A stretch of DNA of 64,000 bases, from NCBI GenBank assembly GCA_037074705.1, contig CM073591.1, forward strand, positions 90,989,532-91,053,531, given 5' to 3'. Under the pieces are notes generated by a model, which was given only the letters and a program-made list of their open reading frames with translations, had not been told where the DNA came from and did not search any database. How positions within the stretch are numbered: the stretch's first letter is position 1; the number at the start of each line of letters is the position of its first letter. A program made the translations under genes and the position numbers. The DNA is from Zhengitettix transpicula. Taxonomy: Eukaryota > Arthropoda > Insecta > Orthoptera > Tetrigidae. Below are positions 21,680-32,341 of this stretch, one piece after another.

Positions 21680-22130
21680 ATAAACATCAGCCAGTTTTAT
21701 GTCACAAAAAATAATTTATTAATGTAAAATTAAACAACGTTTCGTCGCTTATTTGGCGACCTCATCAGGTTCAAATTTAAAAATAATTTTGATAGACAAG
21801 CCAATCTCTGCTGACTGCCGGGGCCGTAAAACCTGTGACTAGTTTTGTTTCTCAACCTCCTTATTTAGCTCTAGAGCAAAGCGGTTGTGATTCATACTTA
21901 ACCTTATTATCGGATGAATTGAAAGAAAGTGGCAGGCAAGCAATTGTTAGTTAATCTTCAAGATATTTCAAGAAATATGATGTAAGTCAGCAGTCCACAA
22001 AGATTGACCTGTCTATCAAAATTCTTTTTAAACTTGGACCTGATGAGGTCGCCAAATAAGCGACGGAACGTTGTTTAATTTTACATTAATAAATAATTTT
22101 TCTGGCATAAAATTGGCTGATGTTTATTTA
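21680..22130. repeat. Foldback element A2, about 140-bp arms
   Basis: Arms at 21680-21819 and 21987-22130 are highly similar inverted copies. The outer ends read AAACATCAGCCA facing inward from both sides. Each arm contains the motif CCTGATGAGGTCGCCAAATA followed by AGCGACGAAAC (left arm, minus strand, 21739-21769) or GCGACGGAAC (right arm, plus strand, 22039-22069). The spacer 21820-21986 contains a sequence repeated at 22721-22857. No transposase ORF is present. It is a non-autonomous terminal-inverted-repeat element related to the copy at 3518-3746. Confidence 0.85.
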
Positions 22131-22720
22131 ATTATAAATTATATACTAATTTTACGACTTATAAATATGAGGGAAACCTGTACATCACAAAATCATAGTC
22201 AAAAGAATTTTTATCAAAGGTAGACGGTGTCAATTCGAAAATATAATCTTCAACGGGTCTATGAATTAACTTTTCTGTGACTCCTATAACTTAGTAGAGT
22301 TCAATTCTTTGTTTTCAACATGTCAACAAATTAACAACTTGCTTCTGTTATTTTATACCTGAATTAATTTCACCAATGCTTTCAAACTCATACAAATGTA
22401 TCGTCCGAAAACAGTGGATAATAATGAAACTAATCTCCATTAACTTTTATTTTACGACAGGTTCGCATGGTACCTATTCGTATTTCTGAAATTCATTTGT
22501 GATATTATTATGTTTATCTGCCTAATTTTCTTATTCTATTGGTTTCTTAATGTATGACCAGCTATTTTCTCACAAACCCTTCATGTCTTTCTCATAGCGA
22601 TTTACAACTCTACTTACTCTATTTCTCACGTGTTGCCTTGAGGAATTTTTTTATATTCCTAATTGGAGTCATTATCTGTACTATTTGAAAGCTTCACGTG
22701 TGTCACACACGTTCGTCTCG
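22131..22720. other. No supported feature
   Basis: AT-rich sequence between a foldback element and a repeat of its spacer. Confidence 0.45.
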
Positions 22721-22857
22721 CTAGTTTTGTTTCTCAATCTCCTTATTTGGTTCTTGAGAAAAGTGGTTAAGTGAATCATACTTGAAAGAAAGTGGCAAGT
22801 AAACGACTGGGGCTGTTATATTATCTTCACGGTATTTCAAGTAATATGCTGAAAGAA
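22721..22857 (+). repeat. Second copy of the A2 spacer sequence
   Basis: Shares CTAGTTTTGTTTCTCAA, CTCCTTATTT, TTGAAAGAAAGTGGCA and TATTTCAAG with 21838-21985, in the same order and orientation. The inverted arms are absent here. Confidence 0.7.
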
Positions 22858-24211
22858 ATCTGCATCTGGCAAGTTTACTGAAGACCGTCGCTCTAGCGAA
22901 CGAATGGCTAACTATTCACAGACAGTCCTTACAGTTTATGGCCTAATTTTGGCACGTCCCTAATAATGGTGCTTCTGTCCAAAGCGTCCAACTGGATCTG
23001 TAAACATCATTTATCACATGCTCAAAGGCTTTTATTCTGACCAGTACCTTCATTCAGTACTGGAGGATGTGCGTATCGGCTTTAGATCTTCATAAAATAT
23101 TTTGCCTTACAAATTACGGAAAAAGAATCAAGTCTTTTTCTAATCCACAGTATTCTGAAGTTTAATTGCTGTAAAAGTTCATATTTATAACAGGATAAGT
23201 CCAAAATAGTTGGGAATGCGTGGCAAAGAAGGTCATTGATCCTTTTTTTTGTTGCTATAAATGGAGACTCAACGCCTTACTGTAGAAGAAGCGTGGTCCC
23301 TGGCGACACAGCATCTGCATTGCTAAGGAGGGTCTGAGACAGGAAGGGTCCCGTATCTCGCTTTCCATTACAGATGGCGGGACCTTGGGATAAATCATCC
23401 TCCAGGCGATCGACCCCGGCTGAACGTACTTCTCTTCGACACACGAACTAAACTACTACGATTTTGGCTGCTCTTGTGTGATTCATATAATTATATTATT
23501 GCAGTACTCAATCCAAGGAAAGTTGTATACATGAAAAATATATTTAACCTTGATAATTATATACACGCCTGTTAATATTATATGTGCATTATTACAATTT
23601 GTGAATAATGATATTTCTTTGTGCCAATATTCGAGCCAATAATGTTTTTCATCTCTATTATCTTGGTATAATAAATAAATGAAATTATTAGAACTCATGA
23701 GACCAATTTTCCGTTAAATAAAATATACTAATACTAATTTCAATTGTTTTTGAGTTACAGAATTTGAATTAAAAGTTAAAGGTGGTTTTCGTGTCTGTTT
23801 AATTGGTAGGTAAAATTAGGTAAAATTGAAATATGATCATATATGGACAGAAACAAGTACAAATAATTAAAAGCACAAAGTTTCCACTGAAATTGCCGAA
23901 CTCGTCAGGTTAAGATGAGTTTTTTTTTTAAAAAAAATTTTCTTTATTCAGTCAATGAAAATATTTAAATTTCACTTGTAAAAAGATAAATCTGATGGTT
24001 TCAATCAAGTGAAAATGAAACTTTGGTTACATTTTTAAAAAATTAATTTATTCTGTCTGAATATGACCATATTTCAATTTATTAAATGCTAAATTCGAAG
24101 GTTTCAATATAATAATTAAAAACTGTTATTTTTGGATCACAACTTAAATGACGTTAGTTTGAATTAGCTTGTAGTTTCATGGCATTATGAATTATTTAAT
24201 ATGGAAACATT
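22858..24211. other. No supported gene
   Basis: A GC-richer patch at 23260-23440 reads like an unknown repeat or decayed gene piece, but no domain emerges in any frame. The rest is AT-rich. The ORF at 23483-23698 (-) is unrecognised. Confidence 0.4.
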
Positions 24212-24407
24212 CAGTGCCTCCTAAACTGGTCCCGGTATGGAGAGCGGAATTCTGCGTCCCCACAGTAAAACCCTCTCTTCGCCATCGAAAGGGCGTGGGA
24301 CAAGTACAAAATGCCAGATTTTGTAGGGTTTGTCCTGCATTACTTTTATGTGAATGTCGGGAAGGTTCATTAAACTACAGTCCGGGGGATACCTTGGCTA
24401 CCTTGCT
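24212..24407 (+). mobile_element. R1 retroposon, copy 3 (internal fragment)
   Basis: Starts at TGCCTCCTAAACTGGTC and stops at GGCTACCTTGC, so both the 5' third and the 3' poly(A) end are missing. It is more diverged than copies 2 and 14. Confidence 0.8.
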
Positions 24408-25119
24408 TTATTTTTTTTATACCTTCTTAAGGCGACAAATGAGATTAAATGCTGTTGTACAAATATGTCAGGAAAGAGAATTAATTCGAGTACCTGTTCA
24501 GTTAACAGGAAGAAATGAGCGAAAGCGCCGGATCAGTGGTAAAAGAAACGAAGAGATTAAATCGAAAGATTAGAATAGAAAAATGTCGGAGAATTGCGAT
24601 GTTAAACAACTTGGTTCCCTCTATTTTACAGTAAAATAGTCGTTTAACGAAAGCCAATTAACAGACCATTATAATGATCTAATTGAGGAATTAAACTCCC
24701 GGATAGATACATCCTCGTATTCCTTAAATAAACCCAACAAACACTACTTTCACTGTTCAACCGGAAACCTAAACCAAATTGGTGCGACTTTAACACTCGT
24801 CATTATATATATATATCCTAACTTTCTGAAGAATACGAAAAAAAATATATAGGCACCTAGATTGATGTTCTAATGAAAACTTGTATGTTTAAATGTTCAT
24901 AGTGACATGGAATCATATAGAAACTGTCATTAATCGTAAATATTATCTCAAACGTAATTATTAATTCTCAACTCAAAAAGAAACTTAGCTCTGCTATGCA
25001 GGAAGTATCATTAAAGAATAAAGGCTGAAGATGAGGAGAAAAATAATGACGATAAGTTGCATATATATGGGCCATATAAGAAAATATATATTTCGAAAAT
25101 ATATTTTCGCTTTACCAGA
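24408..25119. other. No supported gene; 70-bp repeat at 24815-24883
   Basis: Contains a short (TA)n tract at about 24804-24816. A segment with ACTTTCTGAAGAATACG and GTTCTAATGAAAA at 24815-24883 recurs at 40009-40070. Otherwise unrecognised. Confidence 0.5.
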
Positions 25120-25581
25120 CCTTTTAGGAGACACGGAGAGGGCTACCTTTGCAGTTGCCTTCTTCTCTCTCTGTTTTTTTTAAAACTAAGGTTCCTACAA
25201 GCCAAGACACCTCGGCCTGTTTTGAGAGATTCACAGACCCTGGGCGTACGGTAAGAGTAGTTTGTTGTTCCCATTCGAACAGTCGGCCAGCTGCCGCCTA
25301 AACTGGTCGAGGGAATGCTGCCTCCCACAGCAAAACGCCTCTCCCGCAATCGTAAGGGCGTGGGACAAGTACCTACTGCCCGACCAACCTGATACAGGTT
25401 TTCTAGGGTTTGTCCTGCATAACTTTTACGCAAATGCAAGGGAGGATCCTGAAACTACAGCCCGGGTGCTCCAGTTAATCTTGGTTACCTTCCTCTACCC
25501 TTCCGCATCCCTTCCTATGATATTAAAGGGGACTTGCGACCACGTGGATTAGCCTCATGTAGCCTATTACTATAAAAAAAA
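25120..25581 (+). mobile_element. R1 retroposon, copy 4
   Basis: Nearly complete but diverged copy of about 460 bp, lacking the CTGCGAG palindromes of the 5' end and with an internal deletion near 25230. It ends with GTAGCCTATTACTATAAAAAAA. Confidence 0.85.
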
Positions 25582-26137
25582 TTACTCCTTAAAGGGCCAC
25601 AGATTACAAAGACACTGGAGTCTGAGGGTTCTTTCCAGTTTGATTAAAATATTAATGGCTTCTTTCTTGAAAGTGTTACTTCATGAACTGTTGAGAACTC
25701 TCTCCATATTACGCAACTATTTTTTTTTCTTTTTAAAGTGACTAATGCGACGGTCCTCTACATTGCTCCAGGTGGCAGTACCTGGCATGCGTGACGGGAA
25801 ACGTTCGTGTCTACGACCGCAATAATTGTGTCACTGTGCTTGTTGGACATATATCTAGATAAACGAGAAGTTGACCATCTGGCTTCCTACATTCCGTAGC
25901 AGCCATAAATTACTCAAGCACGTCGTCGTAATATACATATCATCTTAACTAAGTCTGCTTTATTATTTTCTTGACTGTTATAAAGCATTTTTTGTTTAAT
26001 TGCTAATAACGCTGAAATGACTAACTGCAACGACATTTTTGTACCTTGAGCACCTCCAATTTCTTCTTGCAAAACTGAAAAAAATTATAATAACAAAATA
26101 CTCTTAAAATTAAAAGCTGATATATAATCTCTCTCCA

Positions 26138-26139
<2 letters not shown>
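25582..26139. other. No supported feature
   Basis: Unrecognised AT-rich sequence up to a (TA)n tract. Confidence 0.45.

Positions 26140-26178
<39 letters not shown>
26140..26178. repeat. (TA)n microsatellite
   Basis: TA repeat to the left of an unrecognised 175-bp segment. Confidence 0.9.
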
Positions 26179-26179
<1 letters not shown>

Positions 26180-26349
26180 GCAATATTCCTATGGAAAGGA
26201 AAGTGAGATAGGTTGTGGCTTAACTGAAAGTGAAGTGTAGCCATAGGGAACCGAAGGTTGTTCTTCAAATTTTCGGAGGCTTTCAGCTTCCTTCTTCAGG
26301 AAGGTCCGCAGTTCGCAGCCGGCCGGTGCACAGAATGGTGTAACACTCC

Positions 26350-26353
<4 letters not shown>
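26179..26353. other. 175-bp segment framed by two (TA)n tracts
   Basis: GC-richer than its surroundings, starts TG and ends CA, and is bounded on both sides by long TA repeats. It may be a small insertion into a TA tract. It contains CTTCCTTCTTCAGGAAGGTC, a short hairpin. No coding content. Confidence 0.5.

Positions 26354-26390
<37 letters not shown>
26354..26390. repeat. (TA)n microsatellite
   Basis: Long TA repeat directly left of the F1 repeat. Confidence 0.9.
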
Positions 26391-26392
<2 letters not shown>

Positions 26393-27359
26393 GTAACCTT
26401 TCAAGCTTCAATTTAAATATATCGGAATATACTCTTTATATTTATCAATTCTTTATAAAAAAAACTTAATCTATTGATGGGTTAAAGGAATTGGTTACAC
26501 AGAAATTAGTTAATACAATATATAAAAATTTATTACATATAAATTTTAATTTTTTTACAATTTTACATGATTTGATATTTAAATTATGCCGCGACTTGTT
26601 ATTTATGAGACTCTTATTTATCTGTTAGGGCGCTTGATCGGGCCTCTAAAACAGTTATAGACATTTGCATTGAATTTTAAATTTATAAAATAATAATAAA
26701 AAATATAAATGAATTCTTTCACAGTCCATAAACTCATAACAACATTTCAAAAGCATTTTCCATAAATTTCATTTTTCTTTGCCAAATTTCTGGACAAAAT
26801 GACCATCGGCCACGACTCCAACATTCCTTCTCAAACATCTCTACCAACCGACTCTCTTCGTCCAATAGTGACCTTCACTACAACCGCTAAAAGAAGACTT
26901 TTTCAGCTTTGTAAATTTTATCATGCAATTTATTCCCTCTCCCCTCACACCAGTGCAGTCCAATGAGTAGGTAGGGAATATTATACCAGGTTTAAAATAG
27001 AATCTTGTACATACCAGACATCGGAGCAGCTCACGTATCTCACTAATCATTCGCTTTACTAATTATTTTATATTTTGAGTTTAGATCACAAATTATTTAA
27101 ATGACTTTAATTAAACAGGGCATAGTTTCTACACAACCTAAGTCATAATATGCGATTTAATGCCTAACACACCACAGACAAACCTGTGTGGATTTCCAAA
27201 TATTTCGGTAAACAGTAATAATGTCGACAGCAAGGAAATTAGAATTACACTTTCCAAATAACAGCTCGATTCAACTCTGACTGTTGCCTACAATGCCCGG
27301 GCCACAATATTACGCTGACAATACAAATATTAAATAATTAATAAAATCCTTCCATTACA
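26391..27359. mobile_element. F1: probable solo LTR or other TG...CA element
   Basis: About 969 bp beginning TGGTAACC after a TA tract and ending CCATTACA before TATATAT. Its right-hand 360 bp match 38130-38764 in the same order (CATACCAGACATC, ACACCACAGAC, CTGACTGTTGCCTAC, ATAATTAATAAAATCC in this copy). AATAAA lies 15 bp before the end. Termini and target resemble the clearer LTR-like elements at 37131, 38832, 44791 and 56594, but flanking duplications are imperfect. Confidence 0.5.
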
Positions 27360-27399
27360 TATATATTTGTCAGTACAATATACATACACACATACACAC

Positions 27400-27421
27400 A
27401 TACATATATATATATATATAC
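27400..27421. repeat. (CA/TA) microsatellite
   Basis: Mixed ACACAT/ATAT repeat just beyond F1. Confidence 0.8.
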
Positions 27422-28576
27422 TTCAACTGGTGAAGAGGTTTTTTATTCTGTAATCATTTACATTAAGGTTCTACAATAAAAGAACTCCGTTTATCTCACG
27501 AATGTAGTTGTAGACGTTAGTTCCATGACAACAAACAGCCGGAGAGTTTTGAAGTTATTCTTCGATTCCAATTTTTTTTACATGCGAGTGATTTTAGGGG
27601 AAAAAATATTGAGTTATGTTGAAACTTCTCACGTTGTGCCGACGTTTGCAGTATTCCCATTATTCAGTAAATCTCGCCGGTTGTATTGCCCGAACTTCTT
27701 ATCCTATTCAATTATTCATCAGATATATTATTCCGACGTAGGCGTTATTTATACAATCAAATGAAGGGAATCCTCCTTGATATTCAATACGTATCTAATT
27801 ATGTTGTCAGCAATACTCCTCTGGGAATGTTCAACCGTGACGTAACTTGCATTCTTCGAAATTTTCATTCCCAAAAGTTTATATAAAATAATAAGATCAA
27901 ATGATTTTGTTACGTCGCTGAGGCATGTAGTCTCTTTTTCGCATCTCAAAAAATTATACTGAAACAAGGAGCTTATTGTATATGGAAGATTCCACTTCCC
28001 ACAAGATATTTGCAGGCGACATACTCGCTTCTGTTGCTGTCTCAAGGTCATAAGCTAAACATCGTCGGAAACGAGGGACGGACAGAGACCGTGATATGGC
28101 TGTATTATCGAAATATTTTCCCACAGTTTGCTCCCATATTCATTATTTTATCCTGAGGACGAGCTGATTGCTAAATGACGCTACTGAGAGGCAATTAAAA
28201 ATTATATAAAGGAGTAGACAATAAGCAGACAAAACTAAGTGATAAAATGCGTCCATAAATGGTTTATTTGCTACTTATTTATCTAATTAGTATAATTTTA
28301 CACAGATTAAATATTTTCGAAATATAAATAAGGAATTGAAACTTGAATGGGGAGGATTCTGCATGTTGATGACTTGAAGGATATAGCATTGGATTTGGAT
28401 ACAATAAACTAAAATTTGATTAAATGGAGACTTAAATCCAGATAAAAAGTATTTGCACTTTTTCAAACGGAATAATTATTAATAATAGTAATACATGTTT
28501 CATGTGAGTCAACAAATAAACGTAAGTTTTATAACAGGAAATATTTCAACCAGTCACGAAGGATACATCTTCTAAA
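27422..28576. other. No supported gene
   Basis: AT-rich. ORFs at 27525-27764, 27686-27886 (+) and 27749-28051 (-) overlap on both strands without any recognisable domain. Confidence 0.45.
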
Positions 28577-28640
28577 TTGCCTTTATGTGTGTATGCATGT
28601 GTATATGTATGTATGTATGTACATGTATGTATGTATGTTC
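28577..28640. repeat. (TATG)n-like microsatellite
   Basis: Imperfect GTATGTATGTATGT array. The Cys/Tyr/Val-rich ORFs that start here are artefacts of it. Confidence 0.9.
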
Positions 28641-29455
28641 CGCATACAAATCTACACCCGCGGAACAAATTTCACCAAATTTCGTACACGTGTTCTTTGC
28701 GACCAGGAAACAAACACTGTGGGGTGAGACATTCCTACCACGCCGGGAGCGGGGGTGGAAATATTCAAACATGGTAAAACGGTCGATATTTTAGTCGGAT
28801 AAATATATTTAGGGGTCAAACAGATTGATAGTATTTCTACCTATGTTATCTGTGTATATAATTTCAACCCCTTACAGCATGGGAAAGAAGCACCCTTAGG
28901 GATGGGGGTGGAGGAGCGTTACAAGAAAATAACGCGAATACGACTGATATTAGAGTCAAATCCGGGGTTATTGATGCCGCTGAGTTTCATTATGACATTC
29001 AACTTGCAATTTAAGCCCCAGGGGCGGAGGTGAACAGGGGGTGGAAATTTTCAAACATGTTAAACCCTCTATATTTGCGTCGTAAAAATATTTTTTGGAG
29101 TCAATCAGATTAATAGCACTTCTACCGATGTTTACTGTATATAATTTCAACCCCTTTCGGCATAGGAGAGAAGCTCAATTAGAGGAGGGGGTGCTGGGGT
29201 GTTACAAAAAAATAAAGCAAAAATAACCGAGATTGGAGTCGATTCGAGGGTTATGGAAGACGCTGACTTTAATTGTGTCATTAAACTTGCTGGTTCAATT
29301 TTACTTCTACCTTTATGACAGGAGGTGAAGGAAAAAACAACGTGCGTATGTTCAGCATTCTAATCTACACCCGTGGAGCAAAAATGACCAAATTTTGTAC
29401 ACGTGTTCCTTTCGAACCAGAACCAACACTGTGGGGGTAAGACATTCTCTTTTGG
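28641..29455. repeat. Repeat region with ~286-bp tandem units and matching ends
   Basis: Two diverged tandem units start at 28751 and 29037 (period about 286 bp). Both contain GGGGGTGGAAAT, TTCAAACATG, ATATAATTTCAACCCCTT and GGGGGTG. The two outer ends (28645-28735 and 29358-29450) also match each other: TCTACACCCG, then TACACGTGTTC, then ACACTGTGGGG. So the region has direct terminal repeats around tandem internal units. No coding capacity. It may be a piece of a minisatellite-bearing transposon. Confidence 0.7.
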
Positions 29456-29675
29456 AAGGTAATTTCCACTATCTAGTTTTTGCATCAACTCATGGTTCTT
29501 TCTGTTTCGGTACATACTACAATACAGTTACATGCCAACTTTATTCTCTCTCCTCACCTCTCACAGTCGTCTCTTACAATGGTATCATGTTCCGCCTCAA
29601 TAATCCTCTCCGTTATTCTTGAAAACTAACGCGTGATGAGACTGAAGCCATTTAAATGGGGATTCTGAAGAATTG
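29456..29675. other. No supported feature
   Basis: Unrecognised sequence before two adjacent R1 fragments. Confidence 0.4.
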
Positions 29676-29806
29676 AGCAAGGTAGCCAAAGGTTAACTAC
29701 GGTCCCCGGCCTATGGGTAAAGGCATTCGCCTAAAAGAGATGCAGGAAACCTACATCAGGTGGATCGAGCTCTTGGTACTTGTCCCACGTCCTTCTGATA
29801 GCGGGA
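29676..29806 (-). mobile_element. R1 retroposon, copy 5 (internal fragment)
   Basis: Internal piece from AGGTAGCC to GATAGCGGGA with small deletions. It lacks both ends and is immediately followed by copy 6. Confidence 0.75.
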
Positions 29807-30080
29807 TGTTGTTTTTAGAGTAACAGGCTACATCAGGTAATCCCCATGGTGGTCACTCCTCTTTAATAGTGTAAGAAGTGATTCTAAAGGGGGGGGGGAT
29901 GCGGAAGGGTAGAGGAAGGAAGCCAAGGGTTAACTAGGGCCGCCGGGCTATAGGTTAAGGATCCTACCCGGCATTCGCCTGAAAGTGATGCAATACAATT
30001 CCTAGAAAACCTGCATCAGGTAGGTCGGGCATTGGGTACTTGTCCCACGTCCTTCCGATAGCGGGAGAGGTGTTTGCTGT
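29807..30080 (-). mobile_element. R1 retroposon, copy 6 (5'-truncated)
   Basis: Has the 3' end with its A tail (T run at 29811-29815 on the plus strand, then GAGTAACAGGCTACAT) and is truncated in the middle at TGTTTGCTGT, where LINE sequence begins. The abrupt 5' truncation is typical of retroposition. It abuts the downstream end of the split LINE. Confidence 0.85.
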
Positions 30081-30679
30081 TCTTTTCCCAGAATATAAAT
30101 GATCTGATTTACGATAACTCAACTACTAGCGGGATTAATAATTAGTATGTCATTAAGTCTACACGTTGGCGTAATAATAATAAAATTTATTTAGCAAAGA
30201 AAGTTATTTATTTACATTTATTTACCTTTCATAAAATATACTTTTTAAATCAAATTTAACTTCGCCTTAGTTGGGTTTAGATATGATTTGTATATACTTA
30301 AAGTTTACATACTTATTAAAATGTGAATGGCAACAACTTTTTGATGCATTTATATATAAATATTTGAGCATTGAACTTTAAAAAATCTCGAAATCACGAT
30401 TAATTCATTTCTCTTAACATATTTTTTTCACTATATCTTTTATAAGATAATTCATAACGCTCTATTTTGTAACTCATTAATTCTATCAATGCCTGTATCT
30501 GTAATACCATACGATGTAGAACAAAAACAACTTAAAAGCGGCAGAACAACACAATTATATATCATCGGTTTAGATGATTTTGTTAAAAAGATGTCTACTC
30601 TAAATAAAACCACTATCATTTTATTTATTTCTTTACATACATAATCTATGTTACAGTACATGTTCATATTTTGACCATA
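30081..30679 (-). mobile_element. Split LINE, C-terminal part of RT ORF
   Basis: Third part, in reading order, of one minus-strand non-LTR retrotransposon. The frame from 30667 reads DYVCKEINKMIVVLFRVDIF, KSSKPMIYNCVVLPLLS and TDTGIDRINELQNRAL, which is the known RT 'thumb' region. Downstream, broken frames give FLKFNAQIFIYKCIKKLLPF near 30310-30380 and a last VIVNQIIYILGKE near 30090-30130, the position of the 'YxGxxxYNxLP' end. The upstream edge is exactly the mariner boundary at 30679. The reading continues on the far side of that mariner at 31681. Confidence 0.8.
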
Positions 30680-31678
30680 TAAAGGGTACTAGGAAAGTTT
30701 TGCAATATGACGAAACAAAAAGTTGTGGGAGGTTGCTTCTTGCTGCGCGTTGAGACACGTTCATACTTGCACAGCCGAACGTAATGACGTCTGTAAGCTC
30801 AACTATTTATTAGCAGTGAGGTACAGGTAGTTTTGCGGTTGACCTTTAATTATATGTGTAGTTTAAATGTAGACTTAGAAGAAATGACTCTTGATGATGA
30901 TTTTCCACATCGTACGACTACTATATTTAACTGGTACAGACAATTCCGAAGTGGAAATTTCTCCCTGGAGGTCTTTAAAAGGACGAGAAGGTACCGAACA
31001 AATGCATGACGAAAACAGACGAATGACTCACCATCAGATATGCCGAAATTCACCTGCAATTCAATCGATTCTTCATAATGATTTGTTCATAAAGAAACTG
31101 TGTTATCTCTGGGTGCCGCATAGACTGACTGAAGAGCAAATGACACTACGTGTGACTTGGTATGTGAACTGCATCGTGACACGTAAAGAAACTTGTCTAT
31201 ACAATTATGATGTGCCGACTAAGTCTCAAAACAAAGTTATTTGATGAAGAGGATACACCCGTAGCAGTTTAGAAGAAAATGATAACTGTATTGTTCTAAT
31301 CTAGTGGAATTATGGAGCGTAGAGTTTTGGACTCACAGAAGACAGTCACGCCTAAGTGGGAAACGCTCCAGTTTCGAATATTAGGCCACTAGAGGACTGA
31401 AACTTCTTGATCACGATCCGTACAGTCCAGACCTTGCTCCGGTGATTTTGCACTGTTCCCGCATGTGAAACTGAAACTGAAAGGGAATCAGTTTTTCCGT
31501 AACGAGGACCTTCTGAGGGCTTGGGAAACTGAATGTGCCATACTCTCTAGCGAAACTTGGCAGACCTGGTTTAAGGATTGGTTTCAGAAGATGGAGAAGT
31601 GAATTGTATGTAACGAATGTTACTTTGTTAAAATTAAGTAAATAAAGCTGTATTTCAAAACGTTCCTACCGCCCTTTG
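30680..31678 (+). mobile_element. Mariner transposon, degenerate, inserted in LINE
   Basis: A 999-bp element with TA at both edges (30678-30679 and 31679-31680). The ends match as inverted repeats: TAAAGGGTACTAGGAAAGTT at the left and, read inward on the minus strand, CAAAGGGCGGTAGGAACGTT at the right. Decayed transposase gives IFNWYRQFRSGNFSLE (HTH-region end), RMTHHQICRNSPAIQSILH, LCYLWVPHRLTEEQ, and ETCLYNYDVPTKSQNKVI, where the first catalytic Asp (normally GDETW) is replaced. Later frames give the PYSPDLAP-like segment, ALFPHVKLKLKGNQFF and WFKDWFQKMEK, the C-terminus. About 300 bp shorter than a full mariner. A different subfamily from the copies at 8113 and 46516. Confidence 0.9.
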
Positions 31679-31680
31679 TA

Positions 31681-31851
31681 ATTCCTAAATATTTGAAAAT
31701 GGTAACTCTATCCATATTACTATTATTACCTACACTAGCTAAAGACTATCATATATTATATTACATCTTACTTTCATACCAATATATAAATTTAGTTTTT
31801 AATACGTTCAACGTATATTAAAGTAAGATATATACTGAAATTTTCCTTCGT
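31681..31851 (-). mobile_element. Split LINE, middle part
   Basis: The minus strand reads NNSNMDRVTIFKYLGI and ends at the mariner insertion site. 'FKYLGI' precedes 'DxxLxWxxHI' in LINE reverse transcriptases, which is what follows beyond the mariner, so this piece and 30081-30679 were continuous. The upstream edge is the R1 insertion at 31852. The region in between, about 31750-31851, is poorly readable. Confidence 0.75.
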
Positions 31852-32341
31852 TCTTTTTTTTGAGTAACAGGTTACATGAGGGTAATCCACGTGGTGGAAA
31901 CTCTCCTTCAATAGCATAGGAAGAGATTTATTTGAAAGGGGGATGCGGAAGGGTAGAGGAAGGTAGCCAAGGGGACAATTAGAGCCCCCGGGCTGTATTT
32001 CAAGGATCCTACCCGGCATACGTCTAAAAAGTGATGCTAGACAAACCATAGAGAACCTGTATCAGATATGTCTGGCACTTTGTACTCGTCCCACGTCCCT
32101 CCGATGGCGGCAGAGGGGTTTTCTGGGGGGTCGCAGCTTTCCCTTCTCCATGCCCCGATAAGTTTAGGAGGCAGCTGGCCGACTGTTCCAATGAGAACAA
32201 GAACAACGCTTACCATATGCCATGATGTGCAACCCAGGAATATACACCTCTCAAAACAGGCCGAGGTACATAGGCATTTTGGCGCCTTAGTTCAAAAACC
32301 GAGAGAGGAAAAGGCAATCTCAAAGGTCCGTCTCTCCATAA
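31852..32341 (-). mobile_element. R1 retroposon, copy 7, inserted in LINE
   Basis: About 490-bp copy with A tail (T run at 31854-31861 on the plus strand) and 3' end GAGTAACAGGTTACATGAGG. Lacks the 5' CTGCGAG palindromes. It lies between two parts of one LINE. I could not define a clear target duplication. Confidence 0.85.

Noticed and set aside
21739..21769. A complete active hammerhead ribozyme
   Set aside because: Only the CUGAUGA-stem II-GAAAC half is present. I could not find a paired stem III with a UH cleavage site in either direction, so only a resemblance is reported.
28577..28794. Cys/Tyr/Val-rich ORFs on both strands
   Set aside because: They are produced by the TATG-type microsatellite.
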